A DNA stretch of 64,000 nucleotides from Williamsia herbipolensis (lineage in GTDB: Bacteria > Actinomycetota > Actinomycetes > Mycobacteriales > Mycobacteriaceae). The translations under genes were made by a program, and so were the position numbers. The notes beneath the pieces were generated by a model, which was not told the DNA's origin, ran no database searches, and worked only from the letters and a program-made list of their open reading frames with translations. Each line of letters opens with the position of its first letter. Position 1 is the stretch's first letter. The stretch spans positions 1 through 64,000 of the forward strand of contig NZ_JXYP01000005.1 of NCBI RefSeq assembly GCF_000964005.1, in the 5' to 3' direction. Below are positions 53,145-63,415 of the stretch, piece by piece.

Positions 53145-54422
53145 TCAGCGCGGGGCGAGGTCCACGATGATCGATCGTGCGATCTCGGCGACCACGGTGC
53201 GATCGGTCGTGATGCACCACCGGTAGTCGCCCGTGCCGGGTCGTCCCGGTCCGTCGATCGCCGTCGCGATGACCGCGACCGCATGACCTGCGGCGATCAC
53301 CGCCACGGCGAACGTGTCATCGGGTGCGGTGTCCGGGGTGAGCGGTCCGAGGACGCCCGGCTGCGGCGCACGGCCGAGCCCCGGACCGGTGAGGCCGACC
53401 AGGAGCTGTCGTCGGGCCAGGTCGCGGTAGCGCGCAGCGATCTCCGCGGAGATGTGACGCGCACCCTGCAGGGCGGCGACCACACAACCCGGCGTGGTCT
53501 CTTCCAGCGCGGCGTTCTCGACCGCGTCGCACATCGACAACACGTCGGCCAGGGAACCGACCGCGGTGGGCACCCGATCGGAGATGGCACGCAGGGGATC
53601 GACGCGACCCCGTGTCGTGTCGACCAGGCGGGGTCGCGGCCCCACCAGCGGTGCCACATCCGACAGCGGTCCCGGACGGCCGTACCGGAATCCCTGGCCG
53701 AGGGTCGCGCCCAGTTGTTCGGCGCACCGCTCATGTGCGGAGGTCTCCACCCCCTCGGCGATGATCGCGACATCGTGACGGCGCGCGTACTCGCCGGCGA
53801 TGGTGATGGCGAGGGCGGTCTCGATGGTCGACTCGTCCATGTGGGTGAGCCCACGGTCGAACTTCACCACGTCGGGGGCGATGACATCGAGAAGGGCGAG
53901 ACCGTCGACCCGCGCGCCGATGTCGTCGAGCGCGATGCCGTACCCGGACCTCCGTGACTGTTCCACCGTGCGGAGAACGGTCGACGGATCGCTGAGCAGG
54001 GTGCGCTCGGTCAGTTCGAGCACGATCTGGATGCCCGACTCCTCGACGTCGGCCAGCAACCGGTCGTCCTGCCACGGTGGCGGCGAGGCCAGGGTGTCCG
54101 GTTCGACGTTCATGAACAGGTACTGGCTGCGGTCCATCTCGTCGACCACGGCGGTCTCGAAGGCGCGTCGTCGACACCACCAGTCCAGCCGGGCGACCTC
54201 ACCGAGTGTGCGGGCGACGTCGAACGCCTCGACCGGGTTGACCCCGGGTGACTCGGGCCACCGGGCCAGCGCCTCGAACCCGATGACGTCACGGCTGTCG
54301 AGCCGGACGATGGGCTGGAAGACCGGCGCCACCCGCGAAGGGTGGTCCAGGATGTGTGTGATCCCGCGTCTGATCGGCGCCAACGAACACCTCGTCCACT
54401 TCTGCGAATCGACCGTGGACAT
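53145..54422 (-). CDS. EAL-domain protein (c-di-GMP phosphodiesterase) with DICT-like C-terminus
   Basis: A 425-residue protein. Residues 20-255 are an EAL domain: FEALARWP, LFMNVEPDTL, LELTERTLLS, LDDIGARVDG, VVKFDRGL and IIAEGVET. The metal and catalytic residues (E of EAL, N, E, DD, K, E) are present, so it is probably active. The last 170 residues resemble a DICT-type sensory domain (SDRVPTAVGSLADVLSMCDA and onward). No GGDEF domain is attached. The ATG at 54422 gives a standard start; the frame is open further upstream. Confidence 0.87.
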   Translation of the reverse strand: MSTVDSQKWTRCSLAPIRRGITHILDHPSRVAPVFQPIVRLDSRDVIGFEALARWPESPGVNPVEAFDVARTLGEVARLDWWCRRRAFETAVVDEMDRSQYLFMNVEPDTLASPPPWQDDRLLADVEESGIQIVLELTERTLLSDPSTVLRTVEQSRRSGYGIALDDIGARVDGLALLDVIAPDVVKFDRGLTHMDESTIETALAITIAGEYARRHDVAIIAEGVETSAHERCAEQLGATLGQGFRYGRPGPLSDVAPLVGPRPRLVDTTRGRVDPLRAISDRVPTAVGSLADVLSMCDAVENAALEETTPGCVVAALQGARHISAEIAARYRDLARRQLLVGLTGPGLGRAPQPGVLGPLTPDTAPDDTFAVAVIAAGHAVAVIATAIDGPGRPGTGDYRWCITTDRTVVAEIARSIIVDLAPR

Positions 54423-54672
54423 GTCGAATCGGATTCTCGCATCGCATGAGAAGTGCTGATCGCGCTGGTAGTTCCCCCCACCACCGCGGCACCGCCCCCC
54501 CGAGGCCTGTCGTGCGAAAAGCTTAACGCACACCCCAAACACGCTGTGGTGCCGTGAAGAGCCGATCCGCCATCCTGGTCGGCGCGGCCCGACGGTGGAT
54601 CCACCGATCGGTTGATCGCGGTGTAGCCGACCGGTCGATGCCGCGGGCCCGTTTCCCGACGACGCTGATCAC
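54423..54672. other. 250-base intergenic region with divergent promoters presumed
   Basis: It separates the leftward EAL gene from the rightward ABC operon. It has homopolymer C runs near 54,474 and 54,498 and a palindrome-like CCACCGATCGGTTGAT near 54,600 (ACCGATCGGT is a perfect 10-base palindrome at 54602-54611). No convincing coding frame is seen. Confidence 0.35.
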
Positions 54673-55583
<911 letters not shown>

Positions 55584-55587
<4 letters not shown>

Positions 55588-56363
55588 CCACCGCACTGTC
55601 GCCGCGTACACCCGGCCTCGCACTGCCGCACGGACTGCCCGGCATCCTCACCTCCGAGGCGCGTCTGATGGCCCGCAATCCCGCCCTCGTGGTCTGGGTC
55701 GCAGCCCTGCCGCTCATCGCGTCGATCGTCCTGGGGGCCATCCCCGCCACGACGCGACCGGTCGCCGACCTCGACGGGTCGAGTTGGTTCACCGCCTACC
55801 AACCCATCCTCGTGATGTTCTCCGCGGTGCTCCTGAGCGTCCAGATCCTGCCCGACGTGCTCACGCGGTACCGGGAGATGGGGATCCTGCGACGCCTGCG
55901 CACCACACCGGCATCACCCGCGGCGCTGCTGGCCGCGCAGGTGATCCTGTGCCTCGCGGTCGAGGTCGTCGTGGTCGCGGCGATGGTGGGTGTCCCCGCC
56001 GCGTTCGGTGCACCGCTGCCGCGCAACGGGATCGGGTTCGTGCTGGCCCTCGCGTTCGCCGTCGCGGCGATGCTGTCGATCGGGATGGTGCTCGCGAGTG
56101 CGTTCCGCAGCAACAAGATCGCCGCCGCCGTGGGCACCGTCCTGTTCTTCGCCCTGCAGTTCTTCGCCGGTCTCTGGATCCCGCGGGCGTCGATGCCGGG
56201 GTGGCTGCGTGGCATCTCCGACGGCACGCCCAGCGGGTCCGCGGTCGGTGCGCTGACCAGCGCCATCGACGGTGGCTGGCCGAGCCTCCTGCACCTGGGG
56301 GTCCTCGCGGCGTGGACGGTCGTCCTCGCAGCGGTGTCGGTGCGGGTCTTCCGATGGGAATGA
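55584..56363 (+). CDS. ABC-2 type permease
   Basis: A 259-residue membrane subunit with six helices, including LVVWVAALPLIASIVLGAIP and the ABC-2 core MLSIGMVLASAFRSNKIAAA and LQFFAGLWIPRASMP, the family motif near residue 195. It pairs with the preceding ATPase. Its stop overlaps the sensor-kinase ATG. Confidence 0.9.
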
Positions 56364-57595
56364 GCTCGACGATGTCGGGGCGCCCGGCGTGGCAGGATCA
56401 GCCCATGCGTGGGCAGCAACGCACCCCGGAGCCGCTGAACTGGCAGCGATTCGACATCGCGCCGGTCTGGCTGACGGTGATCCCCGGTGGACTCATCCTG
56501 GCGTCGCTGATGATCAGCGCGCTCGTGGGACTGCCCGCCGACACCGATGCCTTCGTCGCCCTGATCGTCCTGTCGGCGGCGGCCTTCGCGCTGCAGTGCA
56601 CGTGGGTGCGCCGCAGCACGGTGTCGGGCCGGGCGCGCGTGCTGATCGTGGTCGTGCAGTTCGCGCTCACCGCATCGCTGATCTGGCTCAGCCCGTTCTA
56701 CGGGATCTACGCGTTCATGGGATACCTGACCGCGTTGATGATGTTCACCGGTGCCTGTCTCTGGATCGCGATGACCGCCAACGCCGTGCTGGCGGCGGTG
56801 TCGCAGATCGGCGGATTCGACCAACTCGGGCGGTCGTGGCCTGCGTTCTGCGTCCTGGTGCTGATCAACACCGGGTTGGTCGTCCTGTTCAGCTGGGTGG
56901 GCGCGCGCCGCGACGAGGAGGTCGCCCGACGCGAGGCCGCGGTGCACGAACTCGAGCAGGTGCAACAGCGCAACGTCGAACTACAGGAACAACTTCTGCT
57001 GCGGGCGCGGGAACAGGGTGTGCTCGAGGAGCGTGCACGGCTGTCACGGGAGATCCACGACACCGTCGCCCAGGACCTCGTCGCCATCGTCAGCCAGCTC
57101 GAGGCCATCGACGGCACCGACTGGCGCGGCCGGGTCGACACCGCGAAGGATCTGGCCCGCTCCGGTCTCGGCGAGGCCCGACGCGCCGTGTACGCGCTGC
57201 GGTCGCCGATGCTCGACGCGCAGCCCCTGCCGGTCGCGGTCACCGAACTGGTGAACGCCTGGGCGACCGTCCACCGGCTGGCCGCGCACGTCGAGATCGC
57301 CGGCGACCCCGTCCCCACCGACGCCGATCAGGACCTCCTGCGGATCTGCCAGGAGGCGTTGTCGAACGTGTCGCGGCACGCACGTGCCCGGGCGGTCGAC
57401 GTCTGCCTGTCCTATGTAGAGGAGGGTGTGCTGCTCGACATCAAGGACGACGGCGACGGCTTCGACCCGCAGCGGATCCGCGAGGGCAACGGGTTGCGGG
57501 GGATGCGTGAGCGGGTGTCGTCGTCGGGTGGCACGGTCGACATCGCCACCGAGATCGGCGGGGGATGCCTGGTGAGCGCGGTGGTGCCGGCGTGA
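56360..57595 (+). CDS. Sensor histidine kinase (HisKA_3, NarL/DesK type)
   Basis: A 411-residue kinase. Five or so membrane helices to residue 185, a coiled linker (AAVHELEQVQQRNVELQEQ), then HisKA_3 with phospho-acceptor His233 in SREIHDTVAQDL, and an ATPase domain with CQEALSNVSRHARA (N-box) and DDGDGFDP, NGLRGMRERV. It lacks a large outside domain and may sense in the membrane, like LiaS or DesK. The ATG at 56360 overlaps the permease stop; an ATG at 56405 is the alternative. It probably senses the substrate of the ABC exporter. Confidence 0.9.
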   Translation: MSSTMSGRPAWQDQPMRGQQRTPEPLNWQRFDIAPVWLTVIPGGLILASLMISALVGLPADTDAFVALIVLSAAAFALQCTWVRRSTVSGRARVLIVVVQFALTASLIWLSPFYGIYAFMGYLTALMMFTGACLWIAMTANAVLAAVSQIGGFDQLGRSWPAFCVLVLINTGLVVLFSWVGARRDEEVARREAAVHELEQVQQRNVELQEQLLLRAREQGVLEERARLSREIHDTVAQDLVAIVSQLEAIDGTDWRGRVDTAKDLARSGLGEARRAVYALRSPMLDAQPLPVAVTELVNAWATVHRLAAHVEIAGDPVPTDADQDLLRICQEALSNVSRHARARAVDVCLSYVEEGVLLDIKDDGDGFDPQRIREGNGLRGMRERVSSSGGTVDIATEIGGGCLVSAVVPA

Positions 57596-58206
57596 CCATC
57601 CGACTGGTGATCGCCGACGACCATCCGATCGTCCGCGACGGCGTGACCGGGATGCTCGCCGGCGACGAGCGGATCGAGGTCGTCGGTGCGGCGTCGTCGG
57701 GGCCCGAAGCCGTCGCACAGGTCACCGAGCTGGACCCCGACGTCGTGTTGATGGACCTTCGGATGCCCGGCGGTGACGGCGTTCCCGCCATCGAGGCGTT
57801 GCGGCGCCGAGACCGCGCCCGGCCACGGATCCTGGTGCTCACCACCTTCGATGCCGACCGTGACATCGCGGGCGCGATCGATGCCGGCGCGGACGGATAT
57901 CTCCTCAAGGCGCTCGGGCGTGATGAACTGATCGCCGCCGTCGTCGACGCCGCGGCCGGACGAAGTGTGTTGGCGCCCAGCGCCGCCCAGAGTCTGATGG
58001 CACGGCGGCACCACGAGGAGCTCACCGACCGCGAGGTCGAGGTCCTCACCCGCATCGCCGGTGGAGGGACGAATCGGACGGTCGCGCAGGGCCTGGTGAT
58101 CAGCGAGGCGACCGTCAAGACCCATCTGCTCCACATCTACTCGAAGCTCGGGGTCCGCGACCGTGCCGCAGCGGTCCGCGTCGCCTATGAGCGAGGCCTT
58201 CTCTGA
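57592..58206 (+). CDS. LuxR/NarL-type response regulator
   Basis: A 204-residue regulator. Receiver domain with phospho-site Asp55 (VVLMDLRMPGGDG), Asp9/Asp10 and Lys near 105 (YLLKALG). The C-terminal helix-turn-helix is LTDREVEVLTRIAGGGTNRT and EATVKTHLLHIYSKLGVRDR. The GTG overlaps the kinase stop by 4 bases. It likely controls the ABC operon in which it lies. Confidence 0.92.
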   Translation: MTIRLVIADDHPIVRDGVTGMLAGDERIEVVGAASSGPEAVAQVTELDPDVVLMDLRMPGGDGVPAIEALRRRDRARPRILVLTTFDADRDIAGAIDAGADGYLLKALGRDELIAAVVDAAAGRSVLAPSAAQSLMARRHHEELTDREVEVLTRIAGGGTNRTVAQGLVISEATVKTHLLHIYSKLGVRDRAAAVRVAYERGLL

Positions 58207-58246
58207 CCCACCGCCGATCGTGACCTCACCTGCCCGATCGACGCAC

Positions 58247-58900
58247 TCACCTCCCCGGTCGGCGGAGGGTGAGGAACAGCACCGCGGCGACGAGCACCGG
58301 GGGGAGCAGGGGTGCCGCGACGGCGGCGTACGACACCAGCGCACCCGACGCAGAGGCGCCGGCCAGCAACGACAGCAACCCCAGGGCGGCCGACCGGTTG
58401 AGCCGACCGTCGACGACGAGATCGGTGAGCAGTCCGGTGAGCGTGCCGGTGAAATAGGTGCTCGACAACCCCGGCACACCGACGAGGGCGAAGGCCCGGG
58501 TCTGCACCCCCATCGCGCCGGCGGCCAGCACCAACGCCGCGTACGCGGTCACACCCCCAGGGTGGGAATCGGCCGCGATCCACAGTGCGGCCACACACAC
58601 CAGCGCCACGAGTTCGACCAGGTGAAGCCACCCGAGGCGCCGAGCGGCGGAGCGATTCGACCGGGTGAACCCCGCGGCCAGTGCCACCCCGACGGCGTAG
58701 GCGAGCACGGCGACCGCCGCGTGCGACATCGCCGTGGCGTCGCCCGAACCGATGCCGACACCGATCACGACCACGTTCCCGGTGATCACGCTCGCGAACA
58801 CGTGGCCGAGGCCGGTGAACACGACGACGTCGACCGCCCCGGATGCAGCACTCAGCAGGCACCCGATCAGCGTCGTCGGCGGCCGCGAAACCGTGTTCAT
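58247..58900 (-). CDS. DUF1275 (YoaK) family membrane protein
   Basis: A 217-residue protein with six or seven helices. The DUF1275 start is typical: LLSAASGAVDVVVFTGLGHV followed by FASVITGNVVVIGVG, and TYFTGTLTGLLTDLV near 145. Function unknown. It converges with the response regulator with 40 bases between them. Confidence 0.88.
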   Translation of the reverse strand: MNTVSRPPTTLIGCLLSAASGAVDVVVFTGLGHVFASVITGNVVVIGVGIGSGDATAMSHAAVAVLAYAVGVALAAGFTRSNRSAARRLGWLHLVELVALVCVAALWIAADSHPGGVTAYAALVLAAGAMGVQTRAFALVGVPGLSSTYFTGTLTGLLTDLVVDGRLNRSAALGLLSLLAGASASGALVSYAAVAAPLLPPVLVAAVLFLTLRRPGR

Positions 58901-58953
58901 CCCCGCAACCCTAGGCAGCCCGCCGACCGGGGCGCGGGATTAGGCTCGCACGC

Positions 58954-59556
58954 ATGAGCGCCGACGCCCTGACCGTGCTCCAGCATCAGATGCAGGCCCG
59001 CCTGCAACTCCTGCGCGACGCGGCCCTGTGGAAGCTCGAGGGCCTCGACGAATACGACCTCCGTCGCCCGCTGACGCCCACGGGACTGAACCTCCTGGGT
59101 GTCGTCAAGCATCTCGCCACCGTCGAACTGGGCTATTTCGGGGACACCTTCGGCAGGCGTGCCGACATGCCGATGCCGTGGCTGGAGGGCGCGTGGTCCG
59201 ACAACGCCGACATGTGGGCCACCGCCGACGAATCCGTCGACGACATCGTCGCGCTGTACCGGCGGTCCTGGGCGCACGCGCAGGAGACCTTCGACGCGTC
59301 GACGCTCACCACCACCGGGACCGTACCGTGGTGGCCGCCCGAGAAGCGCGACGTCACACTCGGTCTCGTGCTGGTGCACATGATCACCGAGACGGCCCGA
59401 CACGTCGGGCAGATGGACATCCTCCGCGAGGAGATCGACGGCGCCGCAGGCATGTACGAGACGAACGACAATCTGTCGCATGCCGATCAGAGCGCCCGCG
59501 ACCAGTACGTGGCACGGCTGCAGAGTGTGGCCGACGCCGTGAAAGGGAGATCATGA
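58954..59556 (+). CDS. DinB/DUF664 family protein
   Basis: A 200-residue four-helix-bundle protein. The three metal-ligand His positions of the DinB/DUF664 fold are present: VVKHLATVELGY (near 51), and HMITETARHVGQMDILREEI (near 137-146). Many such proteins are thiol-dependent transferases for mycothiol or related thiols. It overlaps the next gene by 4 bases. The substrate is unknown. Confidence 0.86.
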   Translation: MSADALTVLQHQMQARLQLLRDAALWKLEGLDEYDLRRPLTPTGLNLLGVVKHLATVELGYFGDTFGRRADMPMPWLEGAWSDNADMWATADESVDDIVALYRRSWAHAQETFDASTLTTTGTVPWWPPEKRDVTLGLVLVHMITETARHVGQMDILREEIDGAAGMYETNDNLSHADQSARDQYVARLQSVADAVKGRS

Positions 59557-60881
59557 CCGATCAGATCGAACGCCCCACCGCGACACCGCCGTCGCCGGGA
59601 CGTGCCCGCCAGAACGCCATCTACTCGGCCGGCGTGTTCGGTCACATTCCCTCGGTGCCTGCTGATTTCGCCGAACTGGAGCGCCGCGCGAAGCGGGCGA
59701 TGGGTCCGCGCGCGTGGGCGTACATCGGGGGCGGTGCCGGCGAGGGTGCGACGATGCGCGCGAATCGTGCCGCGTTCGACGACTGGGCGATCGTGCCCCG
59801 CGTGCTGCGCGACGTCTCCCGACGCGACCTGTCCGTCGACCTCTTCGGTACCACCCTGCCCGCGCCCGTGCTGTTCTCTCCGGTGGGTGCCGGTGAACTC
59901 GCCCACCCCGACTCCGACATCCACATCGGCTCCGCCGCAGCAGAACTCGGTGTCCCGTACATCTTCTCCAACCAGGGTTGCTCGCCGATGGAGGACACCG
60001 CGGCCGCTATGGAAGCGGTGACGCCGGGTGCGCCGCGCTGGTTCCAGCTGTACTGGTCGACCGACGACGCCCTCGTCGAGTCCCTCGTGCGTCGTGCGGA
60101 GACCATGGGCGCCGAGGCGATCGTCGTCACCCTCGACACCACCATGCTGGGGTGGCGCCCGCAAGACCTGAACCTCGGATCGTTGCCGTTCGCGCGCGCC
60201 GAGGGCATCGCGCAGTACACCTCGGACCCGCGTTTCCGCGACATCGTCGCCGAGCGCATCGCGAACCCCCCGGGCGCCGCGGGACCGAAGGTCGAGCTCA
60301 CCCGCGCCGCCGTGTCCACCCTGTTCTCGATGGCGCGCCACCTGCCGGGATCGCTTCTCAAGAACCTGGCGTCGCCGGTCCCCAAGCAGTCGGTGCAGAC
60401 GTTCCTCGACATCTACTCGCGCCCGTCGCTCACCTGGGACGACATCGCCGGGTTGCAGAAACGGACGTCACTGCCTGTCGTGTTGAAGGGCATCCTGCAC
60501 CCCGACGACGCGCGGACCGCGGTGGAGATGGGCATCGACGGCATCATCGTCTCCAATCACGGTGGGCGACAGGTCGACGGCTCGATCAGTTCTCTGCACG
60601 CGCTCCCCGACGTGGTGGCCGCCGTGGACGGACGGGCGAAGGTGCTCATCGATTCCGGCGTCTACACCGGAGCCGACGCGTTCAAGGCGCTCGCCCTGGG
60701 GGCCGACGCCGTCTGCATCGGTCGCCCCCACATGTACGGCCTCGCGATCAACGGTCGCGACGGCGCCCGCGACGCCGTCGCCAACATCATCGCCGAGCTC
60801 GATCTCACGCTGGGGTTGTCAGGGCACACCGACGTCACCTCCCTCACCCCGGACGCACTGCGCCACCTGGGTCGGCGCTGA
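59553..60881 (+). CDS. FMN-dependent alpha-hydroxy acid oxidase / lactate 2-monooxygenase-like
   Basis: A 442-residue TIM-barrel flavoenzyme. FMN and active-site segments are clear: LFSPVGAGELAHPDSD near 108, YWSTDDALVE near 168, VVLKGILHPDDA near 310 and VSNHGGRQVDGSISSLHALP near 330, which has the catalytic His and the Arg. The length and long loop 4 fit lactate monooxygenase rather than glycolate oxidase. The ATG overlaps the DinB-like stop, so the pair form an operon. Confidence 0.9.
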   Translation: MTDQIERPTATPPSPGRARQNAIYSAGVFGHIPSVPADFAELERRAKRAMGPRAWAYIGGGAGEGATMRANRAAFDDWAIVPRVLRDVSRRDLSVDLFGTTLPAPVLFSPVGAGELAHPDSDIHIGSAAAELGVPYIFSNQGCSPMEDTAAAMEAVTPGAPRWFQLYWSTDDALVESLVRRAETMGAEAIVVTLDTTMLGWRPQDLNLGSLPFARAEGIAQYTSDPRFRDIVAERIANPPGAAGPKVELTRAAVSTLFSMARHLPGSLLKNLASPVPKQSVQTFLDIYSRPSLTWDDIAGLQKRTSLPVVLKGILHPDDARTAVEMGIDGIIVSNHGGRQVDGSISSLHALPDVVAAVDGRAKVLIDSGVYTGADAFKALALGADAVCIGRPHMYGLAINGRDGARDAVANIIAELDLTLGLSGHTDVTSLTPDALRHLGRR

Positions 60882-60947
60882 TCGCTCCTCCCCGCCGTTC
60901 AGTCGTGCGATAGTGGTCGTCGTCGGTGACCGGTTCGCGGAGGTGTG

Positions 60948-61352
60948 ATGCCCTATTTCGAGATGATCGGGACCTCGGCGCTGCCGTACTCCGCGCTGCT
61001 GACGGGCCTGCTGATCGTGCTGGCGGTGGTCGGGGCGATCGACGTGCTCGGCCGCGACACCGTCTACATCCGCGGGCTCCCGCAGTGGGCGTGGCTGCTG
61101 ATCGTGGTGGCGTTCCCCGTCGTCGGGCTGCTCGCCTGGTTGCTCATCGGTCGGCGGCGTCGCAGACGTCCGCGTCGGGCGCGGACCGACCCGGTGGCGA
61201 GTGCCTTCCCGGAGTACGACCGCAAAGGCCGCTTCGTGCCGTCCGATCCCGAGGCCGACGCGGCGTTCCTGCAGCAGTGCCGCGAGCGGGCCGAGCACCA
61301 GCGCCGGGTCGCCGAGATCGAACGTCGCCGCAGGGAGTCGGGCGGGTTCTGA
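60948..61352 (+). CDS. Small membrane protein with PLDc_N-like domain
   Basis: A 134-residue protein. Two membrane helices (near 13-33 and 47-68) and a basic stretch ([14 protein letters not shown]) are followed by a charged tail with a helix of Arg and Glu. The two helices resemble the PLDc_N (phospholipase D N-terminal) module that occurs alone in many actinobacteria. GCGGAGG precedes the ATG; a GTG three bases earlier is possible. Function unknown. Confidence 0.8.
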   Translation: MPYFEMIGTSALPYSALLTGLLIVLAVVGAIDVLGRDTVYIRGLPQWAWLLIVVAFPVVGLLAWLLIGRRRRRRPRRARTDPVASAFPEYDRKGRFVPSDPEADAAFLQQCRERAEHQRRVAEIERRRRESGGF

Positions 61353-61356
61353 CCGG

Positions 61357-61384
61357 TGGTTGGGTCGTGCTGCTATCCCAACCA
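61357..61384. terminator. Short hairpin between convergent genes
   Basis: TGGTTGGG (61357-61364) pairs with CCCAACCA (61377-61384) around 12 bases. It starts 4 bases after the rightward stop and includes the end of the leftward gene. Confidence 0.5.
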
Positions 61385-61852
61385 GACCGAGCGCGCGCCG
61401 CTCTCGCCCACGAGGTACACCATCACGATCGCCGCGATGGCGAAGCCGACGACGATCACGGCGGCGGCCACCGACGACATCGTCACCGCGCGAGAGGGTA
61501 TCGACACCTTCGAGGCGACCTTGCCCATGATCCAGTCGTTGTTCAGCGCCCAGAAGACCACGATGAACACGAACAGCGGTGCGACGACGATGATCATCTT
61601 GTCGCCGAGTTCGGTGTGATCGGCGAGATACTGGTTCGGGCCGACCTTCTTCTCCAATGACTCACCGGCGCTGGTCGTCAGCGGTGTCATGATCACCGCG
61701 ACCAGCCCGACGATCGGCGCGATGATCCCGATCTTGCGTCGGGCCGCCGGCCACACCACCGCGAGGATGCCGAGTATCGCCGCCAGCGGGATCGCGACCA
61801 CGGTGAGATGCACGAACAGCGGGTGGGCCGGGATGCCGTTGATGGTGTCCAT
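61373..61852 (-). CDS. DUF2231 family membrane protein
   Basis: A 159-residue protein with four helices. It starts IPAHPLFVHLTVVAIPLAAI, the DUF2231 signature with two conserved His. A further His lies in LADHTELGDK. The family may bind haem or act in redox chains, but the role is not known. The ATG at 61852 is chosen; the open frame extends 13 codons upstream. Confidence 0.85.
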   Translation of the reverse strand: MDTINGIPAHPLFVHLTVVAIPLAAILGILAVVWPAARRKIGIIAPIVGLVAVIMTPLTTSAGESLEKKVGPNQYLADHTELGDKMIIVVAPLFVFIVVFWALNNDWIMGKVASKVSIPSRAVTMSSVAAAVIVVGFAIAAIVMVYLVGESGARSVWLG

Positions 61853-61898
61853 CGCTCCAGCATAGGAGTCGCGGCGGCCCCGGGACGTCATTGTCCGA

Positions 61899-62783
61899 TT
61901 AGTCGGCGGAGCCCTCCGGCGACCCGATCAGCCTGTCGCACAGCCACTCGACGAGATCGCCGATGACCTCGGCCCGGTTGGTCTCGTTCACGATCTCGTG
62001 TCGGGCACCGGAGTACACGTGGGTGGTCACGTCAGCCACTCCTGCATCCCGCAACCGATCGACCAACGGCGTGAACAACGCGAGACCGCCGTTCACCGGG
62101 TCCTGATCGCCGACCGCGATGTACAGCGGCAGATCCGGCCGGATCCGCGCGAGCTCCGCGGGGTCGGCGAGCGGACGCGCCCCGATGAACATGGCGCGGC
62201 TCGCCTCACCGTCGAGTCCGAAGCCGCACAACGGATCTGCGACGTACGCGTCGACTGCGGCGTCGTCGCGGCTGAGCCACTCGAATCCCGTCCTCGGCTC
62301 GAACGGCGCGTTGAAGACGGCGAGGTCCAGCGGGGCGTCGAGATCGAGTGCCGGTTCGAGGATGTCGATCGCCGCGGTGCCCGACAGCGCGACGGCGTCG
62401 AACGCGTCGCTGTGCGCGGGCAGCACCTGCTGGGTCGCGAACGACCCCATGCTGTGCGCGAACACGCCGATGGGCAGACCGGGTTCGCGCTGTCGGATCC
62501 ATCGGGCCACCTCGGCGATGTCGTCGACGAGAGCCGACCATCCGGCCTCCCCGATCTCGCCGGGCACACCCTCACCGATCCCCGCACCGTGGCCGCGTTG
62601 GTCGTATCCGTAGACGGCGACGCCCGCGGCGGTGAGCGCCGCGGCGACGTGGTCGTAGCGCAGCACGTGCTCGCCCATGCCATGGACGATCATCACGACC
62701 GCGCGTGGATCGCTCTCGGGTGCCCACCGGTACACGGGAAGCGTTGTGCCGGTGCTGTCGGTGAACTCCACGGACTCTCTCAC
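61899..62783 (-). CDS. Alpha/beta hydrolase, monoacylglycerol lipase-like
   Basis: A 294-residue hydrolase. Oxyanion region MIVHGMGEH near 32, YDQRGHG near 63, the nucleophile Ser in FAHSMGSF near 110, and an acid/His pair in VGDQDPVN and GARHEIVNE. This is the Hydrolase_4 group with monoglyceride lipases. Start uncertain: GTG at 62783 or at 62804; neither has a ribosome site. It is separate from the DUF2231 gene by 46 bases. Confidence 0.87.
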   Translation of the reverse strand: MRESVEFTDSTGTTLPVYRWAPESDPRAVVMIVHGMGEHVLRYDHVAAALTAAGVAVYGYDQRGHGAGIGEGVPGEIGEAGWSALVDDIAEVARWIRQREPGLPIGVFAHSMGSFATQQVLPAHSDAFDAVALSGTAAIDILEPALDLDAPLDLAVFNAPFEPRTGFEWLSRDDAAVDAYVADPLCGFGLDGEASRAMFIGARPLADPAELARIRPDLPLYIAVGDQDPVNGGLALFTPLVDRLRDAGVADVTTHVYSGARHEIVNETNRAEVIGDLVEWLCDRLIGSPEGSAD

Positions 62784-62899
62784 CGGACCGACGGTACAAG
62801 CCACGGTGCAGGCTGCGAGTGGTTTCCGGAGACGACCGATGAGTTCAGGCGCCGGTGTCGGTCAACCCCACCGACACCATCACATCCACGGAGGACACC

Positions 62900-63316
62900 A
62901 TGACCACCACCCCCGCCGACACGACCACCACCCGCCGATCGCGCGCCCACACCATCGGAGTGGTTCTCAGCGTGCTGCTCGGCGCGTTCCTGCTGTTCGA
63001 CATCCTCGGCAAGCTCTTCCAACCCGAGTCCGTCGTCGAGGGCACCGAGAAGCTCGGTTTCAACACCACCCAGGCGACGGTGATGGGCATCGTGCTCGCC
63101 GGATGCCTCGTGGTGTGGGCCATCCCGCGCACCGCGGTGCTGGGCGCGATCGGGATCACCGCATACCTCGGGGGAGCGGTCACCGCGAACTGGAACGACG
63201 ACGCACCGCTGGTGAGCACCACACTGTTCGCCGTGTACTTCGGTGTCGCACTGTGGATCGCGATGGTGCTGCGTCGCCCGGCGCTCCTCGCCGTGCTCGG
63301 ACTCCGCAAGAGCTGA
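62900..63316 (+). CDS. DoxX-like small membrane protein
   Basis: A 138-residue protein with four helices. The start region (TIGVVLSVLLGAFLLFDILG) and the following GTEKLGF and AIGITAYLGGAVTANW match DoxX-like membrane proteins. GGAGG stands 5 bases before the ATG; the frame opens earlier at 62855 without better signals. Role unknown; some relatives are linked to thiol or oxidative stress. Confidence 0.85.
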   Translation: MTTTPADTTTTRRSRAHTIGVVLSVLLGAFLLFDILGKLFQPESVVEGTEKLGFNTTQATVMGIVLAGCLVVWAIPRTAVLGAIGITAYLGGAVTANWNDDAPLVSTTLFAVYFGVALWIAMVLRRPALLAVLGLRKS

Positions 63317-63327
63317 CGACACGGGCT

Positions 63328-63406
63328 GCTGCCGACAACGTCCCCCTGAGGGCCCACCGAGGGCAGATACCCCTAGGTGGGTTCTCTCGGGGACGTTCTC
63401 GGCAGC
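63328..63406. repeat. Nested palindromic element, copy B
   Basis: GCTGCCGACAACGTCCCC (63328-63345) pairs with GGGGACGTTCTCGGCAGC (63389-63406) with one C-C mismatch, and inside it CCCACC (63353-63358) with GGTGGG (63376-63381). The left half matches the minus strand of the element at 50,112-50,178. It lies between convergent genes and may terminate both. Confidence 0.75.
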
Positions 63407-63415
63407 GCTGGTCGG